A stretch of DNA of 64,000 bases, taken from the NCBI GenBank assembly GCA_002422085.1, contig DISZ01000010.1, positions 261,440 through 325,439 on the forward strand, read 5' to 3'. Each line of letters starts with the position of its first letter. The stretch's first letter is position 1. Position numbers and translations under genes: made by a program. This stretch comes from Rhodobacteraceae bacterium UBA6197 (lineage in GTDB: Bacteria > Pseudomonadota > Alphaproteobacteria > Rhodobacterales > Rhodobacteraceae). Shown here piece by piece: positions 22,858 through 31,420 of this stretch. A model generated the notes under the pieces. That model had not been told where the DNA came from. It saw only the letters and a program-made list of their open reading frames with translations, and did no database searches.

Positions 22858-24474
22858 ATGTATTCCCTTCCGCGCGCCAAGAGTCCTCTGTTTACCCGAC
22901 GCCACCTGCTTGGCGCGCTGCCCGCTGCGGCCGTTCTGATGACGGGCACGGCCCTGCCGCGCCTTGCTCTGGCGCAGGACATCAGCGCTTCTGCGGCCCC
23001 TGCCGCAGAGCAGCAATTCTCGTTCGATCAGCTATGTTCCGAAATGCAGGCGCTGGCCGCGCAGCCGCATCAGACCGCGCCGCTGCCGAAAAGCTTTCTT
23101 GATGATCTGACCTATGATGACTATCGCCTGATCCGCTTCAACCCGACGCGGGCGCGCTGGGCCGAAGACAAGGACAGTTTCTTTCAACTGCACGCCTTTC
23201 ACATGGGCTGGCTCTTCAAAGAGCCGGTGTTGATGTATGAGGTGACCGGCGATCAGGCCCGGCCGATGACTTTTGACACCGACGATTTCATCTACGAACG
23301 CGAAGTCGGCGCGCGGGTTCCGGCCCATGCCACGCTGCCGGGCGTCGCCGGGTTCCGGCTGCATGTGCCACTGAACCGCCCCGACATTCACGACGAACTG
23401 GTGGCCTTTGTCGGCGCCAGCTATTTCCGCGCCCTCGGCCGGGGCAGCGCCTATGGTCTGTCGGCGCGCGGGCTGGCGATCAACACCGGCCTCGACCGCG
23501 CCGAGGAATTCCCGCGCTTTTCGCGCTTTTATCTGGAACGCCCGGTGCCCGGTGCGCAGGTCATCACGCTTTATGCGACGCTGGAAAGCGACTCGGTGAC
23601 GGGGGCTTACCGCTTTGTCATCGCGCCGGGGGCGGATACCGAAATGGCGGTGACCGCGCGGCTTTATTTCCGCAAGGACGTGGAACAGCTTGGGGTGGCG
23701 CCGCTGACCTCGATGTTCCTGTTCGCCGACCGCAACCGCGCGGCGTTCGACGACTATCGCCCGAATGTGCATGACAGCGACGGGCTGCAGATCATCCGCA
23801 GCGATGGCGATCATTTGTGGCGGCCGCTGGCCAATCCGCCGCGCCTGTCGAGTTCGTATTTTGCCGAAGACTCGCCCCGGGCCTTTGGCCTGTTCCAGCG
23901 CGACCGCGACTTTGACCACTATCAGGACGCCAGCGCCCATTACGAGCGCCGTCCCTCGGCGCGGGTCGAACCGATGGGCGACTGGGGCAAGGGCGTGGTG
24001 CGTCTGGTCGAGATCCCCAGCGACCTTGAGGTGAACGACAACATCGTCGCCTTCTGGGTGCCCGAAGGCGCGGTGAAGGCCGGCGAGACGCGCGAATATG
24101 CCTACCGGCTGCGGTGGGGCGATCTGACCCCCGAGCCGCATGAAACCCGTGCCGAAGTGCTGGAGACGCGCGCCGGAACCGGCGGCGTTTCGGGCGTCGA
24201 GAACGCGGCGGGCACGCGCAAGTTCGTGATTGATTTCAAGGGCGGGCTGATCGCCGCGCTACCGGCCGAGGCCGATATCGAGGCGGTGGTTTCCGTCACC
24301 GGCGGCAGTATCGTCACCAAGACCCTGTCGCCGATCGAGGGCAGCGGGATCTGGCGGCTGGTGCTGGATGTGGCCGCCGAGGGCAACGGCGATACGGTCG
24401 AACTGTCGGCCCATATCGCGGGCTTTGGCCGCAAACTGTCTGAAAACTGGCTTTATCAATGGATCAGGTCATGA
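22858..24474 (+). CDS. opgG: Periplasmic glucan biosynthesis protein OpgG
   Basis: 538 aa. A Tat-type signal is present (FTRRHLLGALPAAAVLMTG, cleavage likely after ALA at residue 39). The mature protein matches MdoG/OpgG: SFDQLCSEMQALA, LTYDDYRLIRFNP, FFQLHAFHMGWLF, SYFRALGRGSAYGLSARGLA, and AYRLRWGD near the C-terminal beta-sandwich. ATG 22858 is the last start before the signal peptide and has AAAGAA upstream. In the pathway OpgG acts in the periplasm on the glucan backbone made by OpgH. It leads the opgG-opgI-opgH-opgC operon known from R. sphaeroides, with an ATGA overlap into the next gene. Confidence 0.93.
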   Translation: MYSLPRAKSPLFTRRHLLGALPAAAVLMTGTALPRLALAQDISASAAPAAEQQFSFDQLCSEMQALAAQPHQTAPLPKSFLDDLTYDDYRLIRFNPTRARWAEDKDSFFQLHAFHMGWLFKEPVLMYEVTGDQARPMTFDTDDFIYEREVGARVPAHATLPGVAGFRLHVPLNRPDIHDELVAFVGASYFRALGRGSAYGLSARGLAINTGLDRAEEFPRFSRFYLERPVPGAQVITLYATLESDSVTGAYRFVIAPGADTEMAVTARLYFRKDVEQLGVAPLTSMFLFADRNRAAFDDYRPNVHDSDGLQIIRSDGDHLWRPLANPPRLSSSYFAEDSPRAFGLFQRDRDFDHYQDASAHYERRPSARVEPMGDWGKGVVRLVEIPSDLEVNDNIVAFWVPEGAVKAGETREYAYRLRWGDLTPEPHETRAEVLETRAGTGGVSGVENAAGTRKFVIDFKGGLIAALPAEADIEAVVSVTGGSIVTKTLSPIEGSGIWRLVLDVAAEGNGDTVELSAHIAGFGRKLSENWLYQWIRS

Positions 24475-24695
24475 CCGCAATGATGCCACAACTCTGGGGC
24501 GCCGACGGGGTGCCAATGACGGGCGTGGCTGAAAGCCTTGTGCCGGATGGGGCCGCGCTGATTGCCGGCCCCTGTGCGCTGCCCGAGGCGCCGCTGGCGA
24601 TGCCGCGTCAGATCCTGGAACGGCCCAAGGGGTTCTGGTTGGGTCTGCGCGCCGCACCGCGACCCGACGCCGCGGCACCGGGCACGGGGAACTGA
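24471..24695 (+). CDS. opgI: OpgI-like small protein of the glucan operon
   Basis: 74 aa. The start is fixed by an ATGA overlap with opgG, and opgH begins 4 bases past its stop, so it is translated within the operon. From memory R. sphaeroides carries a small gene, opgI, at exactly this place in opgGIH-opgC. The sequence is acidic to neutral with many Pro and Ala (ALIAGPCALPEAPLAMPRQ) and no transmembrane segment or signal. The part LERPKGFWLGLR resembles the N-terminal end of longer OpgH proteins, so it may be a detached OpgH N-terminus. No enzymatic motif is visible. Confidence 0.7.
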   Translation: MTAMMPQLWGADGVPMTGVAESLVPDGAALIAGPCALPEAPLAMPRQILERPKGFWLGLRAAPRPDAAAPGTGN

Positions 24696-24699
24696 CCAC

Positions 24700-26517
24700 A
24701 TGGGCCTTGTCGCGGCGGGACATGGCGGCGCCCTCGCCCGCCTGCGGCTGACGGCGATCAGCCTGAGCCTGCTGGCCGGGGTGACGGCGTTCCTGCTGTT
24801 CTTGCAATTCGGCGCCGCCGACGGGTTGGACGCGCTGGACGTGGTGCGCGCGGTGCTGATCCTGATTTCGACGCTGTGGCTGGCCTGGGGCGCGGTGGGC
24901 GGGCTGATCGGGCTGACCACGCGCGCCAAGGCGCCGCCGCGCGCGCGGCCCGACACCGCGATCAGCGCCCGTGTCGTGATCTTGATGCCGGTCTATAACG
25001 AAGACCCGGTGGCGACGTTTTCGCGGGTGGCGGCGATGGATGCGTCGTTGGCGGCAACGGGTGTGGGCGCGGATTTCCACTTTGCGGTCCTGTCGGACAC
25101 CCGCAACGAGGCCATCGCCCAGCGCGAAGCACAATGGTTTGCCCGCCTGGTGCAGGACCGCGCCGGTCTGGGGCGGTTCTTCTACCGCCGCCGGGCCCAG
25201 AACACCGGCAAGAAGGCCGGCAATATCGAGGACTTCATTCAGCGCTCGGGGGCGGCCTATGACTTTGCGCTGATCCTTGATGCCGACAGCCTGATGGAGG
25301 GCGCGACGATCGTCGAGATGGTCCGCCGGATGCAGGCCGAACCGCGGCTCGGGCTGTTGCAGACGCTGCCTCGGGTGATCCGCGCACGGTCGCGCTTTGG
25401 CCGGGCGATGCAGTTTTCGGCCAGCTTCTTTTCGCCGGTCTTCGCGCGCGGTCTGGCCATGCTTCAGGGCGAGACCGGCCCGTTCTGGGGCCACAACGCG
25501 CTGGTGCGGATCACGGCCTTTGCCGAATGCTGCGGCCTGCCCGAACTGACCGGCAAGCCGCCGTTCGGTGGCCATGTCATGAGCCATGACTATGTCGAGG
25601 CGGCGCTGCTGGCGCGCGGCGGCTGGGTGGTTCGGCTGGATGACGACCTTGGCGGCAGCTATGAGGAAGGCCCCGAGAACATCGTCGATCACGCCAAACG
25701 CGACCGGCGCTGGTGCCAAGGCAATTTGCAGCATGGCAAGATCATCACCGGCCCCGGCCTGAGGGGCTGGAGCCGCTTTGTCTTTGCTCAGGGCATCATG
25801 GCCTATATCGCGCCGCTGTTCTGGCTGGGCTTCATTCTGGCCTCGATCACTGCGCCGTTGCTGGCGCCGCCGCTGGACTATTTCCCCGAACCTTACTGGC
25901 CGTTTCCGGTGTTCCCGCGCAACGAGGCGTCAAAGGCGATCAGCCTGGCGATCGGGGTCTTTGGGCTGTTGCTTTTGCCCAAGCTTCTGGTCGCGCTGAA
26001 GGCGGCGGTCGATGGTCGGGCGCGCGGCTTTGGCGGTGCCGGACTGGCCTTTGGCTCGACGTTGGCAGAGCTTGCGTTTTCATCGGTGACGGCGCCGATC
26101 CTGCTGCTGTTCGCCACCCGTTCGGTGTTTCAGGTGTTGATGGGGCGGGATGGCGGCTGGCCGACCAACAACCGGGGCGACGGGCAACTGGCGCTGCCCG
26201 AGGCCTGGGCCGCAAGCCACTGGATCGTGACGATCGGGCTGACCGGTCTGGGGGCGACATGGGCTTTCGCGCCGATGCTGCTGCTGTGGCTTTTGCCGGT
26301 GGGAATACCGATGGTGCTGGCGCCGCTGGTGATCGTGTGGTCGTCGCGCGATGGCGGATCGCGGCTGATGGGGGTGCCGACCGAATATGCGCCGGCGCCG
26401 GTCATGGATCTGCAAGACCAGATCCTGACGCGCTGGACCTGCGCGCCCGACACGCCGGCAGCCGAGCCGTCCTCGCCCTGCGCCCTGCCTCCCGAGGCGG
26501 CCTTCGCCCATGTCTGA
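24700..26517 (+). CDS. opgH: Glucans biosynthesis glucosyltransferase H
   Basis: 605 aa inner-membrane GT2 enzyme. Two N-terminal membrane helices (residues ~15-75) precede the catalytic domain with VVILMPVYNEDP, LDADS (UDP-glucose/metal), and the QxxRW-type RRWCQGNLQH. GHNALVRITAF and SHDYVEAALLARGGW lie between them, and five or more C-terminal helices follow. It elongates the beta-1,2-glucan backbone of osmoregulated periplasmic glucans with UDP-glucose. At 605 aa it is shorter than the enterobacterial enzyme (~840 aa), lacking the long cytoplasmic N-terminus. ATG 24700 lies 4 bases after opgI. The 3' end overlaps opgC by 8 bases. Confidence 0.93.
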   Translation: MGLVAAGHGGALARLRLTAISLSLLAGVTAFLLFLQFGAADGLDALDVVRAVLILISTLWLAWGAVGGLIGLTTRAKAPPRARPDTAISARVVILMPVYNEDPVATFSRVAAMDASLAATGVGADFHFAVLSDTRNEAIAQREAQWFARLVQDRAGLGRFFYRRRAQNTGKKAGNIEDFIQRSGAAYDFALILDADSLMEGATIVEMVRRMQAEPRLGLLQTLPRVIRARSRFGRAMQFSASFFSPVFARGLAMLQGETGPFWGHNALVRITAFAECCGLPELTGKPPFGGHVMSHDYVEAALLARGGWVVRLDDDLGGSYEEGPENIVDHAKRDRRWCQGNLQHGKIITGPGLRGWSRFVFAQGIMAYIAPLFWLGFILASITAPLLAPPLDYFPEPYWPFPVFPRNEASKAISLAIGVFGLLLLPKLLVALKAAVDGRARGFGGAGLAFGSTLAELAFSSVTAPILLLFATRSVFQVLMGRDGGWPTNNRGDGQLALPEAWAASHWIVTIGLTGLGATWAFAPMLLLWLLPVGIPMVLAPLVIVWSSRDGGSRLMGVPTEYAPAPVMDLQDQILTRWTCAPDTPAAEPSSPCALPPEAAFAHV

Positions 26518-27790
26518 GCCGCTGCCGCAGTCCCCCCATCGCGCTCCGACCGAGCAGCGCGCGCCCGCCCAACGCGGCGCGGCGCATGGCGATGCAGCGC
26601 GTGGCGGCGCGGCGCATGGTGACGCAGCGCGTGGCGGCGTGACCCATGGCGGCGTCGCCCGTGGTGACGTGCCGCAGCGCAGCCCGGTCGGGCGCGACCC
26701 AAGGCTCGATTTCTTTCGCGGGCTGGCGCTGGTGATGATCTTTATCAACCACGTTCCCGGGACGATCTACGAACACCTGACCAACCGCAATTTCGGCTTT
26801 ACCGATGCCGCCGAGGGCTTTGTGCTGATGTCGGGCGTGGCCGCCGGGCTGGCCTATTCGCAAGGGCTGGTGCGGGCGCCGCGCTGGCCGACGGTGGCGC
26901 GGATCTGGAACCGGGCCTGGCTGCTGTATCTTGTCCATATCATGACTGCGGTGGCCGCGATTGCGATTGTGGCGGCGGCGGCGCTGTGGTGGGACGCCAC
27001 CCCGATGCTGACGCGCAACAATTTTCAGGCGCTGTTGGGAACTCCGCTCAAATTCCTGATCGGCATCCCCTCGCTGGGGCATCAGTTGGGGTATGTGAAC
27101 ATCCTGCCGATGTACATGATGCTGCTGCTGGCCACGCCGCTGTTCTTGTGGCTGGCGCTGGGGCGACCGGTCGTGCTGGTGGCGGTCTCGGTGCTGATCT
27201 GGTGGGCGGCGGCGCATTTCCGGCTGAACTTGCCGAACTATCCGACCGCCGGCGGGTGGTTCTTCAACCCGCTGTCGTGGCAGTTGATCTTTTGCACCGG
27301 GCTGTTGATCGGGGTGGCGCTGAAGCAGGGGCGGCGGCTGGTGCCGGTGCGGGGCTGGCTGGTGGCGCTGGCGGCGGTCTATCTGGTATTGGCGTTGGTC
27401 TGGATCCGGGTGCCGGTGGCGGGCAAGACCTTTGGCGCCGCCCTCGGCCATCTGCGCGACATCGGATTTCCGTTCTATATCGTCGGTTTCGACAAGACTT
27501 TCGTCACCTTGCCACGGCTTTTGCATATCCTTGCGCTGGCCTACATTCTAAGCCTGCCGGGCTGGGTGCGCCGCTTTTGCGCCTCGGGTGTAGCGCGGCC
27601 GATCGTGCTGATGGGGCAAAACGCGCTGCCGGTGTTTGCGCTGGGCACGATCCTTGCGATCCTGATGCAGGCGGTGAAAGAGGTGGCACCGCGTAGCATT
27701 GTCGAAGACAGCCTGATCCTGCTGGGTGGGCTATCGGCGCAGTTTGGCTTTGCCTGGGCCAAGACGCGGCTTTCGACCCGACGGCGCTAA
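26510..27790 (+). CDS. opgC: OpgC, succinyl transferase of periplasmic glucans
   Basis: 426 aa. After a hydrophilic N-terminal tail of ~60 residues comes the OpgC acyltransferase core: GRDPRLDFFRGLALVMIFINHVP, FVLMSGVAAGLAYSQG, LLYLVHIMTA, and about ten membrane helices. In R. sphaeroides OpgC attaches succinyl groups to the glucans. The tail contains three ten-residue repeats (GAAHGDAARG type) encoded by 30-base DNA units, so its length is probably variable between strains. It overlaps opgH by 8 bases, and its stop overlaps that of the convergent ATPase gene. Confidence 0.88.
   Translation: MSEPLPQSPHRAPTEQRAPAQRGAAHGDAARGGAAHGDAARGGVTHGGVARGDVPQRSPVGRDPRLDFFRGLALVMIFINHVPGTIYEHLTNRNFGFTDAAEGFVLMSGVAAGLAYSQGLVRAPRWPTVARIWNRAWLLYLVHIMTAVAAIAIVAAAALWWDATPMLTRNNFQALLGTPLKFLIGIPSLGHQLGYVNILPMYMMLLLATPLFLWLALGRPVVLVAVSVLIWWAAAHFRLNLPNYPTAGGWFFNPLSWQLIFCTGLLIGVALKQGRRLVPVRGWLVALAAVYLVLALVWIRVPVAGKTFGAALGHLRDIGFPFYIVGFDKTFVTLPRLLHILALAYILSLPGWVRRFCASGVARPIVLMGQNALPVFALGTILAILMQAVKEVAPRSIVEDSLILLGGLSAQFGFAWAKTRLSTRRR
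26575..26664. repeat. Three 30-base in-frame repeats in the opgC 5' end
   Basis: The element GCATGGnGA/GGC recurs at 26584, 26614 and 26644 with a 30-base period. It encodes the ten-residue units GAAHGDAARG, GAAHGDAARG and GVTHGGVARG in the cytoplasmic tail of OpgC. The first two units are nearly identical, suggesting recent duplication. Confidence 0.9.
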
Positions 27791-28422
27791 AGCTCGATGA
27801 TCGGGCCACCGGCGGCGCGCGCATCGCCCGCGTCATGGGTCACCAGCAGCACCGGAATGGCCCGGGCCCGCGCATGGGCAAAGACAAAATTGCGGATATC
27901 ATCGCGCAGCCCGGCATCAAGCCGCGAAAAGGGTTCATCCAGCAACAGCGCCAGCGGCTCGGCCAAAAGCGCGCGCATCAGGGCCGCACGGGCGCGCTGC
28001 CCGCCCGACAGGGTGGCGGGGTCGCGCCCGGCCATGCCGGCAAGCCCGGCCTGGGCCAGCGCGGTTTCAACCGCGGCGCGACGCGCGGCGCGGCCCCGGA
28101 TCTGGCGGCCCAGCCCGAAGGCCAGATTGTCGCCCACCGACAGATGGCCAAACAGCAGCGCATCCTGAAACAACAGCCCGATGCGGCGCGCCTCGGCGGG
28201 CTCTGCCAGCACGTCCACACCGTTCAACGTGACCTGCCCCGAGGCGCGAAACCCCGGTGCCAGATGACCGCCGATCAGATCCAGAAGGGTCGATTTGCCG
28301 ATCCCCGAGGCGCCCATCACGCTGACCACCTTGCCGGGCGGAACATGCAGGCTGAGCGGTGCGAACAGGGGCACCGAGGCACCGGGGGCGGTGAGGGTGA
28401 CACGGGTCAGATCGAGGCTCAT
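27787..28422 (-). CDS. ynjD: ABC transporter ATPase, YnjD/ThiQ-like
   Basis: 211 aa, a short ABC ATPase. Walker A GASGIGKST is at 37-45, the Q-loop Gln at 86 (LLFQDALLF), signature LSGGQ at 138-142, Walker B LALLLDEP at 157-164, and the switch His in LLVTHDAGDA. There is no C-terminal regulatory domain. It is the last gene of a six-gene minus-strand cassette, starting in an ATGA overlap with the permease gene. Size and cluster order match E. coli ynjD beside ynjBC; ThiQ of the thiamine importer is the closest alternative, made less likely by the neighbours. Confidence 0.8.
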   Translation of the reverse strand: MSLDLTRVTLTAPGASVPLFAPLSLHVPPGKVVSVMGASGIGKSTLLDLIGGHLAPGFRASGQVTLNGVDVLAEPAEARRIGLLFQDALLFGHLSVGDNLAFGLGRQIRGRAARRAAVETALAQAGLAGMAGRDPATLSGGQRARAALMRALLAEPLALLLDEPFSRLDAGLRDDIRNFVFAHARARAIPVLLVTHDAGDARAAGGPIIEL

Positions 28423-30215
28423 GGCGGGGCGGCTCCGGGTTGCGAGGGGTGGCGGCGGCGGCGCAGGTGGCGGTGCAGGTCGGGGCCGGCCAGCGCCAAC
28501 GCATAGGCGGCAAAGGGCAGTGCCGCCTGCAGCACGGCATAGACGCCGACGACGCGGCGATCGGCGCCCGAGGCCAGGGTCACGGCCTCGGTGGTCAGGG
28601 TGGCGATGCGGCCCGCCCCCATGAACAGCGTCGGCAGGTATTGCGCCACCGAAACGCCAAAACCCACCGCAGCCGCCGTCAGCAGCGGCCGCGCCAGCAG
28701 CGGCAGCTTGACCGCGATCAGGCGGCGGGTGGGGCCTGCGCCCAAGGCGGCGGCGGTGCGGATCAGCCGGGGGTCAAGCGCGCGCCACGGGTCGGTCAGG
28801 GCGATCATCACATAGGGAAAGACGAACAGCATCTGCGCCCAGATCACCGCCGCAAGCCCTCCGGACAGGCCCAGCCTGAGAAAGACGACGTTCAGCCCGT
28901 AAAGAAAGCCGATCTGCGGCAACAGCAAGGGCAGCCAGATCAGCGCGCTGGCCCAGCGGGTGCGAAACGCGGTGCTGCGGGTCGCCTCACCGGTCTTGCT
29001 GCGGGTCTTGCTGCGCGTGTTGGCGGCGGCACGCGCAGTCGATCGGGCGGTGCGATCCTCGGCCTCAAGCCAGGCGATCGCCAGCGCCAGCGAAAGGGTG
29101 GTCGTGGCCAGGCCGATCGTGGCACTGTTGCGCAGCGCGCGGCCCCAGCCGGCATCGGCATCGGCCCAGACCCGCAGCGACCAGCTGTCGGGCAGCATCT
29201 GCGGATAGGGCCAGCGCCAGGCCAGCGACCAGAGCACCAGCGCCAGCAGCGCCGCCATGGCCAGCAGCACCAGCACCGCTACCGTCAGCGGCGCCAGCCA
29301 CAATCCGATCCTGCCTGCCCGACCGCGACCGCCGCGCCGAAGCCAGTGCCGCCCGAGCACCGCCACGACCCTTTCGGCCAAGGCCCAAAGCGCGATCCCG
29401 ACCACCACCAGCACCGCCTGCAACAGCGCCGCCGCCGAGGCCGGCAGGATCAGCGCGGTATCGGGGGCGGTAAACCAGCGCGTCACCGCAACCGCCAGCG
29501 TCGGCGGGTTTGACGGCCCCAGGATCAGCGCCATATCCACCACCGACAGCGAAAACGCCAACACCACATAGACCGGCAGCCGGATCAACGGGTAAAGTTG
29601 CGGCAAGATCACCCGCGCCCAGACCGCCGCCCGGCCATAGCCCAGCGCCCGGCCCACGGCCAGTTCGGCGCGCACCGGCAGTTGCGTCAGCGCGCTGGCC
29701 ATCATCAGCAGCAAGAACGGCACCTCTTTCAGCAACAGCCCAAGGATCAGCGCGCCGCCCCATGGGTCGTTGACCAGCGCCAGATCGGGCGGCCGGTCCC
29801 AGCCCGTCACCCAAGGGCCAAGCCCGCGCACCAGCCAGCCCGAGGGGGCGATCACAAAGGCCAGCCCGATCGCCAGCGCCGCATGCGGCACCGCCAGAAG
29901 CGGTGCCAGCGCGCGTTGCCCGCGCAACCGCCCCTCGGCCCGGTAAAGCGCCGCCACCGCCCCCGCCGCCAGCACCAGCGCCAACAGCGTGGCGCCAAAT
30001 CCGGTGACAAGGGTCAGAAGCAGGCTGCTGGCAAACCCCGGCAGGCCCGCCAGACGGCGCCATGGCGCAAAGGACAGGGTCTCGGCGCCAATCGCCGGCA
30101 TCAGCCCAAAGGCCGCCCGCGCGGTCTGCGCAAGCCCCGCCACGATCGGCGCGACCAACCCGACCAGCACCAGCGCCAGAACCGCCCATCGAAGCGTGCG
30201 GCCCTCGGTTTTCAT
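28419..30215 (-). CDS. ynjC: ABC transporter permease, two fused membrane domains, YnjC-like
   Basis: 598 aa with about twelve membrane segments in two halves, as in ThiP/FbpB/YnjC permeases. Each half carries an EAA-type coupling loop: near VGRALGYGRAAVWARVILPQLYP in the first and TAAALGAGPTRRLIAVKLPLL in the second. A basic interdomain loop contains TRSKTRSKTG, encoded by a 12-base duplication. ATG 30215 is fixed by the ATGA overlap with the binding-protein gene; its 3' end overlaps ynjD the same way. The fused architecture implies that one polypeptide makes the whole channel. It moves a solute into the cytoplasm together with the YnjB-like protein. Confidence 0.8.
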   Translation of the reverse strand: MKTEGRTLRWAVLALVLVGLVAPIVAGLAQTARAAFGLMPAIGAETLSFAPWRRLAGLPGFASSLLLTLVTGFGATLLALVLAAGAVAALYRAEGRLRGQRALAPLLAVPHAALAIGLAFVIAPSGWLVRGLGPWVTGWDRPPDLALVNDPWGGALILGLLLKEVPFLLLMMASALTQLPVRAELAVGRALGYGRAAVWARVILPQLYPLIRLPVYVVLAFSLSVVDMALILGPSNPPTLAVAVTRWFTAPDTALILPASAAALLQAVLVVVGIALWALAERVVAVLGRHWLRRGGRGRAGRIGLWLAPLTVAVLVLLAMAALLALVLWSLAWRWPYPQMLPDSWSLRVWADADAGWGRALRNSATIGLATTTLSLALAIAWLEAEDRTARSTARAAANTRSKTRSKTGEATRSTAFRTRWASALIWLPLLLPQIGFLYGLNVVFLRLGLSGGLAAVIWAQMLFVFPYVMIALTDPWRALDPRLIRTAAALGAGPTRRLIAVKLPLLARPLLTAAAVGFGVSVAQYLPTLFMGAGRIATLTTEAVTLASGADRRVVGVYAVLQAALPFAAYALALAGPDLHRHLRRRRHPSQPGAAPP

Positions 30216-31420
30216 TGCGTGTAGCGCCGCGCCCATTCGCTGGTCAGGCGGGTCATCCAGCTTGCGTGCGGCTCGGGCAGGACCGGGCCCAGTTCGGCCA
30301 CCCCGGGCAAGGCGGGCGCCTGCGGCAAGGCCGCGAAGGCCGCCGCCTGATCCGCCCCCAGACGCGCCGGGTCCAGCACCGAATAGCTGCCCAGCACGGT
30401 GATGTCTTGCATATGCGCCTGTGTCGCCGGTTCAAGCAGGAAATTCGCCACGACCAGCGCCCCGTCACGATTGGCGGCGTTATAGGGAATGGCGACAAAG
30501 CTGATATTGCCGATGCTGCCGACGCGGGGCACGAAAACCCGCGCGGTATCGGGCAACAGCCCCTGTTCGATGGCGGCGGCGGTGCTGGCCGGGTCAAACG
30601 ACATCGCGATGTCCAGAACGCCGTCGTTCAGCATCTGCTGCTGGACCGACTGGTTTTCGGGGAAGGTTTCGCCGGCCCGCCACAGGTTCGGGCGCAGCGC
30701 GTCATACCATGCCCAAAGCGGCGCCGTGGCGGCGGCAAAGGTCGCATCATTTGCCGGGGCTTGCAGCAGCGCCGGGTCGGGGGTCAGTTCGACCAGCGCC
30801 TGTTTGAGAAAGCTCGCCCCCATGAAATTGCTGGGCGCAGGGTGGGTGAAGCGGCCCGGATTTTCGGCCGCCCAAAGCGCGAGGTCTTGCATCGAGCCGG
30901 GCGGTGCGGGCACCCGAAGCGCATCGTGCACCAGCACGAACTTGGCCAGCCGCCATGGCGATTCGTAACCCTCGACCGGCACCGTGAAATCGACCGAGGC
31001 GGCCGCCGTCGGCCCCAGATCCAGATATTTCGCATTCGGCAGGTCGGCCACGAAGGGGCCATAAAGCAAGCCCTGTTGCTTCATCGCCAGAAAGTTTGGG
31101 CCGTTGATCCAGATCATGTCCACCGCGCCGCCCTGATCCTGCCCGGCGGATTTCTCGGCCAGCACGCGGGTCACGGCCTCGGCGGTGTCGGTCAGTTTCA
31201 CCTGTTCGACCTTGACGCCATAAAGCCGGTCGGTTTCCTGCCCGACCCAGCGGATGAAGGCATTGGTGCGTTCATCCCCGCCCCATGCGTTCCAGTAAAC
31301 GGTCTGGCCGCGTGCGGCGGCCAATGTGGCGGGCCAATCGGCCAGCGCGGGGCTGGCGACATTGGCAAAGCTGAATGCCAGGGCGGACAGGGCGGTCAGG
31401 GCGGACAGGGACAGGTTCAT
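30212..31420 (-). CDS. ynjB: ABC transporter solute-binding protein, YnjB-like
   Basis: 402 aa. The signal peptide runs to about residue 27 (VASPALA-DW), so the protein is periplasmic. Family features are QTVYWNAWGGDERTNAFI at the mature start, VDMIWINGPNFLAMKQQGLLYGP, and PSNFMGASFLKQALVEL. These are characteristic of the YnjB group within the iron/thiamine-like binding proteins. The h-region of the signal is encoded by 9-base tandem repeats giving S/T-A-L triplets. Coupled by ATGA to both neighbours. The ligand is not known for this group. The gene neighbourhood of lipid enzymes suggests a lipid-related solute, which is inference. Confidence 0.8.
   Translation of the reverse strand: MNLSLSALTALSALAFSFANVASPALADWPATLAAARGQTVYWNAWGGDERTNAFIRWVGQETDRLYGVKVEQVKLTDTAEAVTRVLAEKSAGQDQGGAVDMIWINGPNFLAMKQQGLLYGPFVADLPNAKYLDLGPTAAASVDFTVPVEGYESPWRLAKFVLVHDALRVPAPPGSMQDLALWAAENPGRFTHPAPSNFMGASFLKQALVELTPDPALLQAPANDATFAAATAPLWAWYDALRPNLWRAGETFPENQSVQQQMLNDGVLDIAMSFDPASTAAAIEQGLLPDTARVFVPRVGSIGNISFVAIPYNAANRDGALVVANFLLEPATQAHMQDITVLGSYSVLDPARLGADQAAAFAALPQAPALPGVAELGPVLPEPHASWMTRLTSEWARRYTQ
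31379..31414. repeat. 9-base tandem repeat encoding part of the YnjB signal peptide
   Basis: CAGGGCGGA, CAGGGCGGT, CAGGGCGGA and CAGGGACAG run head to tail from 31379. On the minus strand they encode the Leu-Ser-Ala / Leu-Thr-Ala triplets of the hydrophobic signal core. Confidence 0.85.
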
